DNA of 64,000 nt from Corynebacterium argentoratense DSM 44202 (GTDB lineage Bacteria > Actinomycetota > Actinomycetes > Mycobacteriales > Mycobacteriaceae), in assembly GCF_000590555.1 (NCBI RefSeq), contig NC_022198.1, positions 1,566,583 through 1,630,582 on the forward strand, in the 5' to 3' direction. A program made the position numbers and the translations under genes. The notes below the pieces were generated by a model. That model was not told the DNA's origin and did no database searches. It saw nothing but the letters and a program-made list of their open reading frames with translations. The stretch's first letter is position 1, and the number at the start of each line of letters is the position of its first letter. Shown in pieces: positions 19,163 through 28,307 of the stretch.

Positions 19163-19882
19163 ATGGGTCTCAACCGCCACGCCGCAACCGCCACCTGCGC
19201 GTTAGCACTGCTCAGCGCCTGCACCACAACGCCGACGGGTACCCCCGCGACGTCAACAAGCACGGTGACTCACACGACCACGGTCGCACCCTCACCAACG
19301 ACCACCCAGTCCCCTGGGCACGCCGCACTCGAAGGGCTACCCATCCAACCGACTGATCACACAGCACCCTACCGCCGCGACGCTTTCGGCCAACGCTGGA
19401 GTGACGACGTCACCGTCGAATTCGGACACAACGGCTGCGACACCCGCAACGATATCCTGCGACGCGACCTCCGCGACGTCATTGTTAAACCAAACACCCA
19501 CGACTGTGTCGCACTATCCGGCACACTCGACGACCCCTACACAGGCGCGACCATCGCCTTCCAACGCGGCCAAGATACCTCGCCGATGATACAAATCGAC
19601 CACATCGTCGCACTCGCCAACGCGTGGGCCACCGGCGCCCAACAATGGGACGACCAAACCCGCCGCAACTTCGCCAACGACCCCCGCAACCTGCTGGCGG
19701 TCGACGGCCCCACCAACATCTCCAAATCCGCAGGCGACGCCACCCAATGGCTGCCACCCAACGAAGCATTCATCTGCGACTTCGCTCACGCCCAAATCAA
19801 CATCAAACGAACCTATGGGCTGTGGGTCACCCAAGCCGAGCACGATGCACTCGCCCACGCCATCGACACGCACTGCCGCTAG
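19163..19882 (+). CDS. Secreted DUF1524-type HNH nuclease-like lipoprotein
   Basis: A 239-residue exported protein: lipobox LLSAC near residue 20 predicts membrane anchoring, then a Thr/Pro-rich linker to about 55. The C-terminal domain is DUF1524/GmrSD-like HNH: QIDHIVALANAWATG near 143 holds the DH pair, followed by NDPRNLLAVDGPTNISKS near 172, the usual N-N-K pattern. Such corynebacterial and mycobacterial proteins are probably extracellular nucleases, but the substrate is unproven. TAGCAT (19151-19156) ends six bases before the ATG, so the transcript is likely leaderless. Confidence 0.82.
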   Translation: MGLNRHAATATCALALLSACTTTPTGTPATSTSTVTHTTTVAPSPTTTQSPGHAALEGLPIQPTDHTAPYRRDAFGQRWSDDVTVEFGHNGCDTRNDILRRDLRDVIVKPNTHDCVALSGTLDDPYTGATIAFQRGQDTSPMIQIDHIVALANAWATGAQQWDDQTRRNFANDPRNLLAVDGPTNISKSAGDATQWLPPNEAFICDFAHAQINIKRTYGLWVTQAEHDALAHAIDTHCR

Positions 19883-19892
19883 GCTGTAGCTC

Positions 19893-22481
19893 ATGTCTTC
19901 AATCAACCTCACTCAAATAGAAGCACAACAGCGTGCAGAGCTGATCAGCAACTGCCACTACGACATCACCCTGGATGTCACCAGTGCCCCCACTGAGCAG
20001 CCCACATTCGCCTCCACCACCGACATCCGCTTCACCAGCGGACAGGGCGAGACCTTCCTGGATCTACGTGCGGCTAGCGTCCGCGAAGTCATCCTGGACG
20101 GAACAACCATCGATGACGCCCCCGCTGCCTACACGCCGGAGCATGGCATCGCTTTGAGCCTCACCGCCGGCGAACACACCCTGCGGGTTGTTGCCGACTG
20201 CGAATACTCCCGCACCGGCCAAGGCCTGCACCGCTTCACCGACCCCGCAGACCAAGAAACCTACCTGTACACCCAGTTCGAAACCGCCGACGCCAAGCGG
20301 GTCTTCGCCTGCTTCGACCAACCGGACATCAAAGCCACCTACAGCATGACCGTTACCACCCCGGCGGGCTGGAAGGTTGTGTCCAACCCCGCCATGGTGG
20401 AAGACACCACCACCAACATCCACCGCGGCGAGGTCAACTACCTACTGTCGACCTACCTAGTGGCCTTCTGCATCGGCCCCTACCACGAGGTCCGCGATTC
20501 CTGGAGCGGCCGACTGACCCACCACCCCGAAACCCCATCTGATCAGCCAACCGAGCTGACGGTGCCTCTCGGTATCTACTGCCGCAAGTCCTTAGCGCAC
20601 GCCCTTGACGCCGCGCAGATTTTCCGCGAAACCAAGCAGGGCTTCGACTACTACCACGAGCACTTCGGCATGGCGTACCCCTTCGTCAAGTACGACCAGG
20701 TGTTCTGCCCCGAATACAACATGGGTGCGATGGAAAACGCTGGCTGCGTGACCTTCCGCGACGAGTACGTCTTCACCTCCAAGGTGACGCGCCGCATGTA
20801 CGAGCGCCGCTGCGACACCATCCTGCACGAGTTGGCACACATGTGGTTCGGCGACCTTGTCACCATGCAATGGTGGGGTGATTTGTGGCTCAACGAGTCT
20901 TTCGCAACGTGGTCGGCCGCGATGAGCCAGGCGGAGGCCACGGAGTTCGACACCGCGTGGGTGACGTTCGCGAACGTAGAAAAGTCCTGGGCTTACGCTC
21001 AGGATCAGCTGCCTTCTACCCACCCGATTGTGGCTTCGGCTAAGGACATTGAGACGGTGGAGCAGAACTTCGACGGCATTACCTACGCGAAGGGCGCTTC
21101 GGTGTTTAAGCAGCTCCAGGCCTATGTTGGGCGCGAGCCCTTCTTTGCTGGTGTTCGCCGACACTTCGCCAACCATGCTTTTTCTAACGCCACGTTCGAA
21201 GATCTCTTGGGGGCGCTCGCGGATGCTTCAGGCAGGGATTTGTCGGGGTGGGCCCAGCAGTGGCTGACGACCACGGGCATCAACACTTTGCGCCCGACGT
21301 TCACGATTCAAAACGGTGTGTACACGGACTTTGCGGTTGAGCAGACGGGTGCGCAGCCAGGTGCGGGTGAGCTTCGTACACACCGCATTGCTGTCGGTTT
21401 GTATTCCTTGGTTGATGGACAGGTCAAGCGTACCAAGCGTGTGGAACTCGACATCGAGGGTGCACGCACTGCGGTGCCGGAGCTGGTGGAGTTCCCAGCG
21501 GCGGACTTGGTTCTGGTTAACGACGATGACCTCACCTATGCGTTGATGGAGCTCGACGACCATTCCTTGGAATTTGTCCTCGACAATATTGCCAACATTG
21601 CAGATCCGATGGCTCGGGCTCTGTGCTGGTCGTCGTGCTGGCAGATGACGCGTTCTGGCCAAATGCGTGCGCGTGATTTTGTGCGTTTGGTTGCCGAGGG
21701 CGCCCGCACCGAGTCTGAGATCTTCGTGTTGGAGGCTCTGCTTGGCCAGGCTTCGCGTGCTCTGAATAGTTTTGCGGATCCGCAGTGGGCCGAGTCGACT
21801 GGGCGCGCGTTGCTCAGCGATGCCCTGCTTGAGGCGGCCCGTGCTGCCGCCCCGGGTTCTGATCAGCAGTTGGCGTTCGTGCAGTCGTTGTCTGCACAGG
21901 TTATGGGTGATGACGCCGCGGAGCTTATGCAGCAGATTGTGCGCGGGGAATCCACGTTGGAGGGTCTCGAGATTGATTTTGATGCGCAGTGGCGTGCGTT
22001 GGTGGCGTTGATTGCCCGCGGTGATGTGAGCGATCCTGCAGCTGCTATTGCGGATCTCCGGGCCAAGGATACGAGTGCGTCCGGCCGCAACTGGGCGTGG
22101 GTTGCTGAGGCTGCTGTGAACACCGCCGAGAACAAGCAGGCTGTTTTTGATGCGATTGTTCAGCGTGGTTCCCAGATGTCGAATCTGGAGTTGCGCCACA
22201 AGGGCCAGGGGCTGACGTGGGCTGGTTCTGCCTCCAACCTCATGCCGTTGACAGCTCAGTTCTTCGAGGCTGCCCCAGGGATCTGGAAGGAGTTCACCTC
22301 GGAGGTTGCCCTGCGTACCTTGGAGCAGATCTACCCCGGTTGGGATATCAGCGAATCAGCCATCGCGATGGCCGATGGTGTTCTGTCAGGCGACCACAGC
22401 GATGGTTTCAAGCGCGTGTTGAGCGAGGGGCAGGACAATGTTCGTCGTGCTTTGCGCAACCGCGCGGTTGACGCCGGCTAG
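19893..22481 (+). CDS. pepN: Aminopeptidase N (M1 zinc metallopeptidase)
   Basis: Cytoplasmic aminopeptidase that removes N-terminal residues from peptides. The 862-residue protein has the exopeptidase motif GAMEN near 280 and the zinc site HELAHMWFGD near 311, with the downstream NESFATW glutamate near 332, all intact. Length and domain order (beta domain, catalytic domain, ERAP1-like helical C-terminal domain) are those of actinobacterial PepN. TAGGCT (19880-19885) lies seven bases before the ATG, so the mRNA is probably leaderless. Its stop overlaps that of the convergent SDR gene by four bases. Confidence 0.95.
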   Translation: MSSINLTQIEAQQRAELISNCHYDITLDVTSAPTEQPTFASTTDIRFTSGQGETFLDLRAASVREVILDGTTIDDAPAAYTPEHGIALSLTAGEHTLRVVADCEYSRTGQGLHRFTDPADQETYLYTQFETADAKRVFACFDQPDIKATYSMTVTTPAGWKVVSNPAMVEDTTTNIHRGEVNYLLSTYLVAFCIGPYHEVRDSWSGRLTHHPETPSDQPTELTVPLGIYCRKSLAHALDAAQIFRETKQGFDYYHEHFGMAYPFVKYDQVFCPEYNMGAMENAGCVTFRDEYVFTSKVTRRMYERRCDTILHELAHMWFGDLVTMQWWGDLWLNESFATWSAAMSQAEATEFDTAWVTFANVEKSWAYAQDQLPSTHPIVASAKDIETVEQNFDGITYAKGASVFKQLQAYVGREPFFAGVRRHFANHAFSNATFEDLLGALADASGRDLSGWAQQWLTTTGINTLRPTFTIQNGVYTDFAVEQTGAQPGAGELRTHRIAVGLYSLVDGQVKRTKRVELDIEGARTAVPELVEFPAADLVLVNDDDLTYALMELDDHSLEFVLDNIANIADPMARALCWSSCWQMTRSGQMRARDFVRLVAEGARTESEIFVLEALLGQASRALNSFADPQWAESTGRALLSDALLEAARAAAPGSDQQLAFVQSLSAQVMGDDAAELMQQIVRGESTLEGLEIDFDAQWRALVALIARGDVSDPAAAIADLRAKDTSASGRNWAWVAEAAVNTAENKQAVFDAIVQRGSQMSNLELRHKGQGLTWAGSASNLMPLTAQFFEAAPGIWKEFTSEVALRTLEQIYPGWDISESAIAMADGVLSGDHSDGFKRVLSEGQDNVRRALRNRAVDAG

Positions 22482-23146
22482 GGGCGTCGCGGGCGGACGT
22501 TAACCCGGGTTAGCTGCGTGCTGGGGCCTGCGGTGACGACCGCCCGCACTGCTGCCGAAACTTCTTCTGGGGCGATGACGGTCGCGGCGTCATACTGTCC
22601 GCGTAGGCCTTGCAGCATGGGGGTGTCTGTGGGGCCGGGGGCGACGGTCGATACGCGGATGTCGGGTTCTTCCTGGCGGAGTGCTTCGGCGAGTCCGTTG
22701 AGGGCGTGTTTGGTGGCGCAGTAGAGCGTCATGTTGGCATGCCCGTGGTCGCCTGCGCCGGAGCTGATGAATACGACGGTTCCGCCGGTGGCGCGAAGTC
22801 CGGGCAGCAGCGCGCGGGTGAGCTGTGCGGGGGCGATGACGTTGAGTTGGAGCGCCTCGCGCCACTGTTGTTCTTCGGTTCCCTCCAGTGGGCCTTTGGG
22901 GGCGATGGCTGCCGCGTGGACGAGGCAGTCGACGCGCTCAACGGCTAGGGCTTTGAGGTAGTCGATGTCAGGTTCGCCGAGGTCCAGGCGCACCCCTGTG
23001 ACGTTAGAAAATGTACTTTCTAGTTGGTTCAGAGTGTCTTGGTTACGGCCGATGGCTAGAACGCAGTCGTAGACTTCGCTGAGGGCCGCGACGATGTGGG
23101 TACCCATACCTCCGGTGGCTCCGGTGACGATGGCGGTGGTGCTCAT
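22478..23146 (-). CDS. Short-chain dehydrogenase/reductase (SDR)
   Basis: A 222-residue NAD(P)-dependent oxidoreductase of the classical SDR type: cofactor motif TGATGGMG (about 8-15), catalytic serine in VVFISSGAGDHG near 130, and the YxxxK pair in YCATKHALNGLAE near 143-147. GGAGACACCAC precedes the ATG. The substrate cannot be told. It is next to, and in the same direction as, the ABC operon but about 40 bases after it, so it may be its last gene. Confidence 0.88.
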   Translation of the reverse strand: MSTTAIVTGATGGMGTHIVAALSEVYDCVLAIGRNQDTLNQLESTFSNVTGVRLDLGEPDIDYLKALAVERVDCLVHAAAIAPKGPLEGTEEQQWREALQLNVIAPAQLTRALLPGLRATGGTVVFISSGAGDHGHANMTLYCATKHALNGLAEALRQEEPDIRVSTVAPGPTDTPMLQGLRGQYDAATVIAPEEVSAAVRAVVTAGPSTQLTRVNVRPRRP

Positions 23147-23188
23147 GTGGTGTCTCCTAACGTTGTCGTGTGCCCGCCAGCATAGTGG

Positions 23189-24781
23189 TCACAGTCCGAT
23201 GTTCAGTGCGCCGCTGCGGTAGTTGGCGCCGGGGATGGCATCGAGCAGGGCGCGGGTGAAGGGGCTGGTGGGGTTGCCGTAGACCTGGTGGGTGGGGCCA
23301 TAGTCGACTTGTTTACCGTGCTGCATGACGGAGACGGTGTCGGAAATTTGTTGCACGACGGCGAGGTCGTGGCTGATGAAGATGTAGGTGACCCCGAGTT
23401 CCTGTTGTAGGCGTTCCAGCAGGCGGAGGATTTGCGCTTGGACAGTAACGTCGAGTGCGCTGACGGCCTCATCTAGCACGACGAGTTCGGGTTCGACGAT
23501 CAGTGCTCGGGCGATGGCGACGCGTTGGCGTTGGCCGCCGGATAGTTCGCGTGGGCGGCGTTTCATGAGGGCCGGGTCGAGGGAGACGAGGTTGAAAAAC
23601 TCGGCGGTTTTTTCCTCGATGGCCCGCTTGCTGAGTCCGCTCAGGTTGTGCAGCGGTTCGGCGACTGATTGCCCAACGCTGCGCCGGGGGTTGAGCGAGC
23701 CGAGTGGGTTTTGGTAGACCAGCTGGACAACTGTGGGGTCGAGGCCGTCAAGTTTCTTGCCGTTAATGCTGATGCATCCGCTGGTTGGGGTGCTCAGTTG
23801 GGCGATGGCGCGTCCGGTGGTGGTTTTACCGGAGCCGGATTCGCCAACGAGGGCGTGTGTGGTGCCGCGGGCGACGGTGAAGCTGACGTTATCGACGGCG
23901 GTGAAGTCCCCGAATTTTTGAACTAAACCTTCTACTCGCAGCAGCGGTTCGGGTGTTGACGCCGCGGGCCTCACTGTCCCGGGTGCGCTCAGTGCTGGCG
24001 CGTCGCTGAGGAGAGTGCGGGTGTAGGGGTCTTGTGGGTCCTGCAGGATACTGGCGGCGACACCGTGTTCGACCACTTTGCCCTGATTCATCACTACGAG
24101 TTGATCCGCGCGGTCCCCTGCGACGGCTAGGTCGTGGGTGATGATCACCATGGCGATGTTGCGTTCCCGTCGCAGGTTATCGAGCAGGTCAAGCACTTTC
24201 TTCTGGACGGTGACGTCCAACGCACTGGTGGGTTCGTCGGCGATGATCAGTTCGGGTTCCACAGCGATCGCGGCGGCGATCAGGACGCGTTGCTTCATCC
24301 CGCCGGAGAGTTCGTGTGGGTATTGCCGTGCGCGCCGGGAGGGGTCGTCGATTCCAACCTGTTCGAGCAGGTCGATGATGCGGGCTTTTCGCCCCGCGGC
24401 GTCAAGATCGGTGTGTATTTCCAGCACTTCGGAAATGGATTGGCCGATGGTTTTGACCGGGTTGAGGGAGTTGTTGGGGTCTTGGGGTATCAGGCCTATG
24501 TGGCGGCCGCGGATGCTCCGCCATTGGGTGTCATCGAGTCGTGTGAGCTCGAGCGATGGGCCCTGCTCGCCGCGGAACAGCACTGCCCCGCCGATCACTT
24601 CAGCGTTGTCCGGCAGCAGGCCGAGTGCGGCGTGCGCGCTGGTGGTTTTACCTGAACCGGATTCGCCGACAATAGCAGTGACTTGGCCGGGGACAACGGA
24701 AAAGGATACGTCGTGGGTGGCTGCGCGACCGTTGTAGGCCACGGATAGATCACGAACGTCAAGCAGTGGGGTGCGCGGCAT
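23189..24781 (-). CDS. Peptide/nickel ABC transporter ATPase, two fused ATPase domains
   Basis: A 530-residue protein joining DppD- and DppF-type ATPases. Domain 1: Walker A GESGSGKTT near 38-46, signature LSGGMKQR near 156, Walker B LIIADEPTSALD near 178. Domain 2: GESGSGKTTTGRA near 318, LSGGQRQR near 428, LVVLDEAVSALD near 450. I start at the ATG at 24779-24781, which overlaps the permease stop; the in-frame stretch upstream to 24916 lies inside the permease gene. It energises the two separate permeases of this operon. The first system in the window has fused permeases and separate ATPases instead. Confidence 0.92.
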   Translation of the reverse strand: MPRTPLLDVRDLSVAYNGRAATHDVSFSVVPGQVTAIVGESGSGKTTSAHAALGLLPDNAEVIGGAVLFRGEQGPSLELTRLDDTQWRSIRGRHIGLIPQDPNNSLNPVKTIGQSISEVLEIHTDLDAAGRKARIIDLLEQVGIDDPSRRARQYPHELSGGMKQRVLIAAAIAVEPELIIADEPTSALDVTVQKKVLDLLDNLRRERNIAMVIITHDLAVAGDRADQLVVMNQGKVVEHGVAASILQDPQDPYTRTLLSDAPALSAPGTVRPAASTPEPLLRVEGLVQKFGDFTAVDNVSFTVARGTTHALVGESGSGKTTTGRAIAQLSTPTSGCISINGKKLDGLDPTVVQLVYQNPLGSLNPRRSVGQSVAEPLHNLSGLSKRAIEEKTAEFFNLVSLDPALMKRRPRELSGGQRQRVAIARALIVEPELVVLDEAVSALDVTVQAQILRLLERLQQELGVTYIFISHDLAVVQQISDTVSVMQHGKQVDYGPTHQVYGNPTSPFTRALLDAIPGANYRSGALNIGL

Positions 24782-25581
24782 TACAGGGCCTTTCGGTAGG
24801 CGGAGGACAGTTGGTTTGCGGATAGCACTACGGCGACAATCACGGCGCCGGGCAAGATGGTGAGCCACCAGGATGTGGCGATGTAGTTGCGGGAATCTGC
24901 GATCAGCAGGCCCCATTCTGGAGTAGGCGGGGGCGTGCCGTAACCGAGGAAGCCGAGCACACTGATCTGCAGGATGGCGTTGCCGAACTGCAGCGCTGCC
25001 ATGGCCAGCACGGGGGTCAGCGAGTTCGGCAGAATGTGGCGAGTCAATACCGCCAGCTTGGAAGCGCCACTGCCATAGGCGGCCTCAACGTAGTCGGTGC
25101 GGGTAACGCGTTGCACTTCTGTACGCACCAAGCGGGAGAAAAACGCGACGCTGGTAACACCGACGGCGATGGCGGAATTAATAGTGCCGAAGCCCAACAC
25201 GATGATCACCGACAGCGACAGCAACAGTGCGGGGATGGCGAGCAACACGTCGACTCCACGCATCAGTAAGGTATCGATGACGCCGCCTTGGGTTCCGGCG
25301 ATCAGGCCGATCAAGGTGCCCACTGTCAGGCCCACGGCAACCGCAATCAGCGCACCTGCGAGGGAGTGGCGGGTGCCGTAGACCACACGGGCGAAGAGGT
25401 CACGCCCAATGGCGTCAGTGCCAAAGATGTGCTCGCGAGAGGGCGGCAGCAGCGCTTGCGAGTGCCCCTGGGTGGGCGAAAATTGGGTGAACACGCCCGG
25501 CGCGAGGGCCCACGCCAGCACAATGATGATGACAACGTACGCCGCGATAACTGCGGGGGTCAGATGTTTGAAACGATTCAT
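24781..25581 (-). CDS. ABC permease, DppC/NikC type
   Basis: A 266-residue membrane protein with about six helices. It shows the DppC hallmarks FGTDAIGRDLFARVVYGTR near 52-70 and the EAA region ending GFLGYGTPPPTPEWGLLIAD near 215-235. It overlaps the previous permease stop (ATGA region at 25578-25581) and its own stop overlaps the ATPase start. It forms the translocation pore with the DppB-type protein. Confidence 0.93.
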   Translation of the reverse strand: MNRFKHLTPAVIAAYVVIIIVLAWALAPGVFTQFSPTQGHSQALLPPSREHIFGTDAIGRDLFARVVYGTRHSLAGALIAVAVGLTVGTLIGLIAGTQGGVIDTLLMRGVDVLLAIPALLLSLSVIIVLGFGTINSAIAVGVTSVAFFSRLVRTEVQRVTRTDYVEAAYGSGASKLAVLTRHILPNSLTPVLAMAALQFGNAILQISVLGFLGYGTPPPTPEWGLLIADSRNYIATSWWLTILPGAVIVAVVLSANQLSSAYRKAL

Positions 25582-26507
25582 TTCGCGGCCTTCCGCAGTC
25601 GGGGATCAACGATCGGCTGCAGCGCGTCGACTGCAGCGTTAATGAGGACGTAGATGGTTGCCGCCAGCACGACGATCGCCAGCAGCACTGGGGTGTCGCG
25701 GTTGGACACGGCGCCAACAGTCATGTTTCCCACCCCTGCCCGACCGAACACGGCTTCGGTGACCACTGCCCCACCGACGAGCTCGCCGAAAGCCAATCCG
25801 GCGACAGTCAGTGCAGGCAGGATCGCGCCGGGCAGGATGTTGTGTGCGAAGAGTCGCCAGGTGCTGGCTCCGCGGGCACGCACGACGTCGACGAAGGGTT
25901 GTTTCGCGACGTCATCGAGGCTGCGCAGCAGCACTTGTGCGATGGGGGCGGCGATGGGGATGGCCAGGGTGACGGCCGGCAGAATGAGTTTTTGGCTTTC
26001 GCTTGCGCCGATGATGGGCACCAGTCCCAGGCGGAAGGAAACAAATTGGATGAGCACGATGCCCACCAGGAATGTTGGTAGCGAAGCCATCAGAGGTGGC
26101 AGTGCCCGCATTTTCTTGCCGAAGCGGGTGGATAGGATGGCGGCGCTGGAGATTGCGAAGGCGAGGATGAGTGCGAGGATGAATGCTGACGCCGCGAGGG
26201 TTAAGGTACCGGGTAGCGCTGCGGCGAGCATTTCGCGCACGGGGGTTCCGGAGTTGACGGAGACGCCGAAGTCCCCGGTGATGAAGCCTTTGAGGCTGAG
26301 GAGGTATTGGATGATCAGGGGCCGGTCGGCGCCGAGGCTGTCGCGGATTTCTTGGATTTGCTCAGGGCTGAGTCCTAGTTCTGGGTTCGCGTAGCGGTTT
26401 TCTACTGCATCGCCGGGGAGTGCGGATAGTAGGAGGAAGGCTAGGGTGAAGGCTGCCAGCAGCACTGCGATGGTGTGGGCTAGGCGGGTGAGGATGCGTT
26501 GTGTCAT
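25578..26507 (-). CDS. ABC permease, DppB/NikB type
   Basis: A 309-residue membrane protein with the typical DppB layout: an N-terminal helix, a periplasmic loop with LGADRPLIIQYLLSLKGFITGDFG near 57-80, then five helices with an EAA loop (VVRARGASTWRLFAHNILPG near 212) and AVFGRAGVGNMTVGAV near 252. It starts eight bases after the binding-protein stop and overlaps the DppC-type gene. Confidence 0.93.
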   Translation of the reverse strand: MTQRILTRLAHTIAVLLAAFTLAFLLLSALPGDAVENRYANPELGLSPEQIQEIRDSLGADRPLIIQYLLSLKGFITGDFGVSVNSGTPVREMLAAALPGTLTLAASAFILALILAFAISSAAILSTRFGKKMRALPPLMASLPTFLVGIVLIQFVSFRLGLVPIIGASESQKLILPAVTLAIPIAAPIAQVLLRSLDDVAKQPFVDVVRARGASTWRLFAHNILPGAILPALTVAGLAFGELVGGAVVTEAVFGRAGVGNMTVGAVSNRDTPVLLAIVVLAATIYVLINAAVDALQPIVDPRLRKAAK

Positions 26508-26515
26508 GGTGGTAC

Positions 26516-28159
26516 CTAGTCGATGGTGAGGTCGTAGAAGGTGGGGCGGCCTACGGCTTCGGTGTGGAATCCGCTGATGCCGGGGGCGACGCCGAAGACT
26601 TGGGGTTCTTCAAACAGGGGGATGGTGTAGTGCTTGTCGATTAGTAGGCGTTGGGCTTGGGCGCTTGCTTCAGCGCGTTGCTGTTGGGTTGGTGAGCTTG
26701 CGACTTGTTGGAGTAGTTGTTCTAGTTCTGGGTCTCCGAGGCTGCCGTCAGTGGGGTCGTAGTTTAGGAGGCTGTTGCGGTTGGTGGAGAAGTATTGGCT
26801 TTTGATGACGTCGTAGTCGGCGCGTCCGACCATGGTGTGGTGGATTTGGATGAGGGTGGGGTCTTTGACTGCGGCGTTTTGTGCGGCTTGGTCTCCGGGG
26901 TAGAGCTGTAGGTCTGCGCCGATTCGGCGGAATTGTTCTTGTATTTTTTCGATGAGTTCTTTGCTGCGGGGTTGGACGTTGGCGTGGTTGGTTGTGAAGC
27001 TCAGCCGTTGGCCGTCTTTGACTCGGATGCCGTCGGGGCCTGGGATCCAGCCGGCGTTGTCGAGTAGTTCGCGGGCGTGGTCGGGGTCGTAGCGTAGTTT
27101 GTCGCTTTGGTCGATGTATCCGGCGGTGGTGTGGGCGAGGACGCCGGTGGCGATGGGGTAGCTGTCGGAGTAGAGGGTGGTGTTGATTTCTTGTCGGTCG
27201 ACGGCGAGGCTTAATGCTTCGCGCACGGTGTCGTCTTGGAGGATGGGGGTTCGGAAGCGCAGGTTGAGGCTGTTGTTGACGCCGTTGGTGCCGTGGGCGA
27301 CGATGTCCACTTTGGCGGCTTTCAGGTGTTTTTCGCTGGGTGCTGCGATGGTGCGGGCAATATCTGCTTGGCCGGATACTAGTGCGCCTTCGCGAACGGC
27401 GTCTTCGCCTGCGAGGGTGATGGTGACGGCGTCAATGTTGGCTGGGCCTTGGTGTTCGCTGACTTTTGGCGCCCAGTTGTAGTCTTCGCGGCGGGTGAGG
27501 GTGAGTTCTTTGCCGAGGTTTTCGTGGGTGATGACGAAGGGGCCGGAGCCGATGACTTCGGTGGCGTGTCCGGGGGAGAATGTGTCGGCTGTGCCGTCGA
27601 GGGTGGCGTTGGCGAGCAGCCCGGAGTTCATGGTGGAGGTTGCTTGGGCGAACCCTGGGCTGGGTGCATGGAAGTAAAAACGCACGGTGTAGGGTTCGAG
27701 GACTTCTGCGTGGTCGTAGTTGTTGATTTGTTCGGAGACGGTGAGGGTGCGGTTTTTGTCGCCGAGGCCGAAGAGGTCGAAGTTGCGTTTGACGTTGTCT
27801 GCGTCCAGTGGGGTGCCGTCGGAATAGGTGACGCCGCGTCGGATACGGAAGGTGTATTGGGTGCTGTCGGCGTTGACTTCCGGTAGTTCTTCGGCGATCC
27901 AGGGGGATAGTTCTAGGGTGTCTGGGTCTTGGTAGAGCAGCCGGTCGGTGATGTTGTTGACCACTCCGCCGTTGGGGTAGTAGCCGGCGGTGGGCGGGTA
28001 GAGGTTGGTGAAGAATGCTTGTTCTAGGTAGGTGACGGTGCCGTGTTCGCGACCGTCTGCGTGTGCGCACGCGACAAGGCTGGTGGCTAAGGTTGCTGCC
28101 CCGAGGGCTGCGATGATTGCTCTGGTGAGGCGGGGTATCCGCTGGGTGGTGTGGGCCAT
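26516..28159 (-). CDS. Substrate-binding lipoprotein, peptide/nickel family
   Basis: First gene of the second ABC operon; 547 residues from the ATG at 28157-28159, chosen because it gives a proper lipoprotein signal (AIIAALGAATLATSLVAC) and follows GAAAGAC. An in-frame open stretch up to 28534 has no signal and crosses the promoter. The mature protein shows SBP_bac_5 landmarks (ITDRLLYQDPDTLELSPWIAEEL, then FRIRRGVTYSDGTPLDADNVKRNF). Expression is probably set by the operator-overlapped promoter at 28214-28242. The ligand is unknown; neighbouring oxidoreductases make a metal chelate as plausible as a peptide. Confidence 0.9.
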   Translation of the reverse strand: MAHTTQRIPRLTRAIIAALGAATLATSLVACAHADGREHGTVTYLEQAFFTNLYPPTAGYYPNGGVVNNITDRLLYQDPDTLELSPWIAEELPEVNADSTQYTFRIRRGVTYSDGTPLDADNVKRNFDLFGLGDKNRTLTVSEQINNYDHAEVLEPYTVRFYFHAPSPGFAQATSTMNSGLLANATLDGTADTFSPGHATEVIGSGPFVITHENLGKELTLTRREDYNWAPKVSEHQGPANIDAVTITLAGEDAVREGALVSGQADIARTIAAPSEKHLKAAKVDIVAHGTNGVNNSLNLRFRTPILQDDTVREALSLAVDRQEINTTLYSDSYPIATGVLAHTTAGYIDQSDKLRYDPDHARELLDNAGWIPGPDGIRVKDGQRLSFTTNHANVQPRSKELIEKIQEQFRRIGADLQLYPGDQAAQNAAVKDPTLIQIHHTMVGRADYDVIKSQYFSTNRNSLLNYDPTDGSLGDPELEQLLQQVASSPTQQQRAEASAQAQRLLIDKHYTIPLFEEPQVFGVAPGISGFHTEAVGRPTFYDLTID

Positions 28160-28213
28160 GGGGTGTCTTTCGTTTGCGTTGATATTTGTTCGTCGGTCTG
28201 TGCCAGCTTTCAA

Positions 28214-28242
28214 AATATAGACTACTCCGTCTATTTTGTCTA
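28214..28242 (-). promoter_or_regulatory. Promoter of the second ABC operon with overlapping inverted-repeat operator
   Basis: On the minus strand TAGACA (28242-28237) and TATATT (28219-28214) form -35 and -10 boxes 17 bases apart. The spacer and -10 are covered by a perfect inverted repeat ATAGAC-N6-GTCTAT (28217-28234). The boxes face the binding-protein gene; the operator also lies about 75 bases before the divergent FAD-protein gene. A dimeric repressor, TetR-like by operator geometry, is inferred; no regulator gene is adjacent. Confidence 0.65.
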
Positions 28243-28307
28243 GGCCGAGCGGTTCGATGTATGGTTGATACAGATCAACGATGCCCACACCAGCTGGAAG
28301 GACACCC

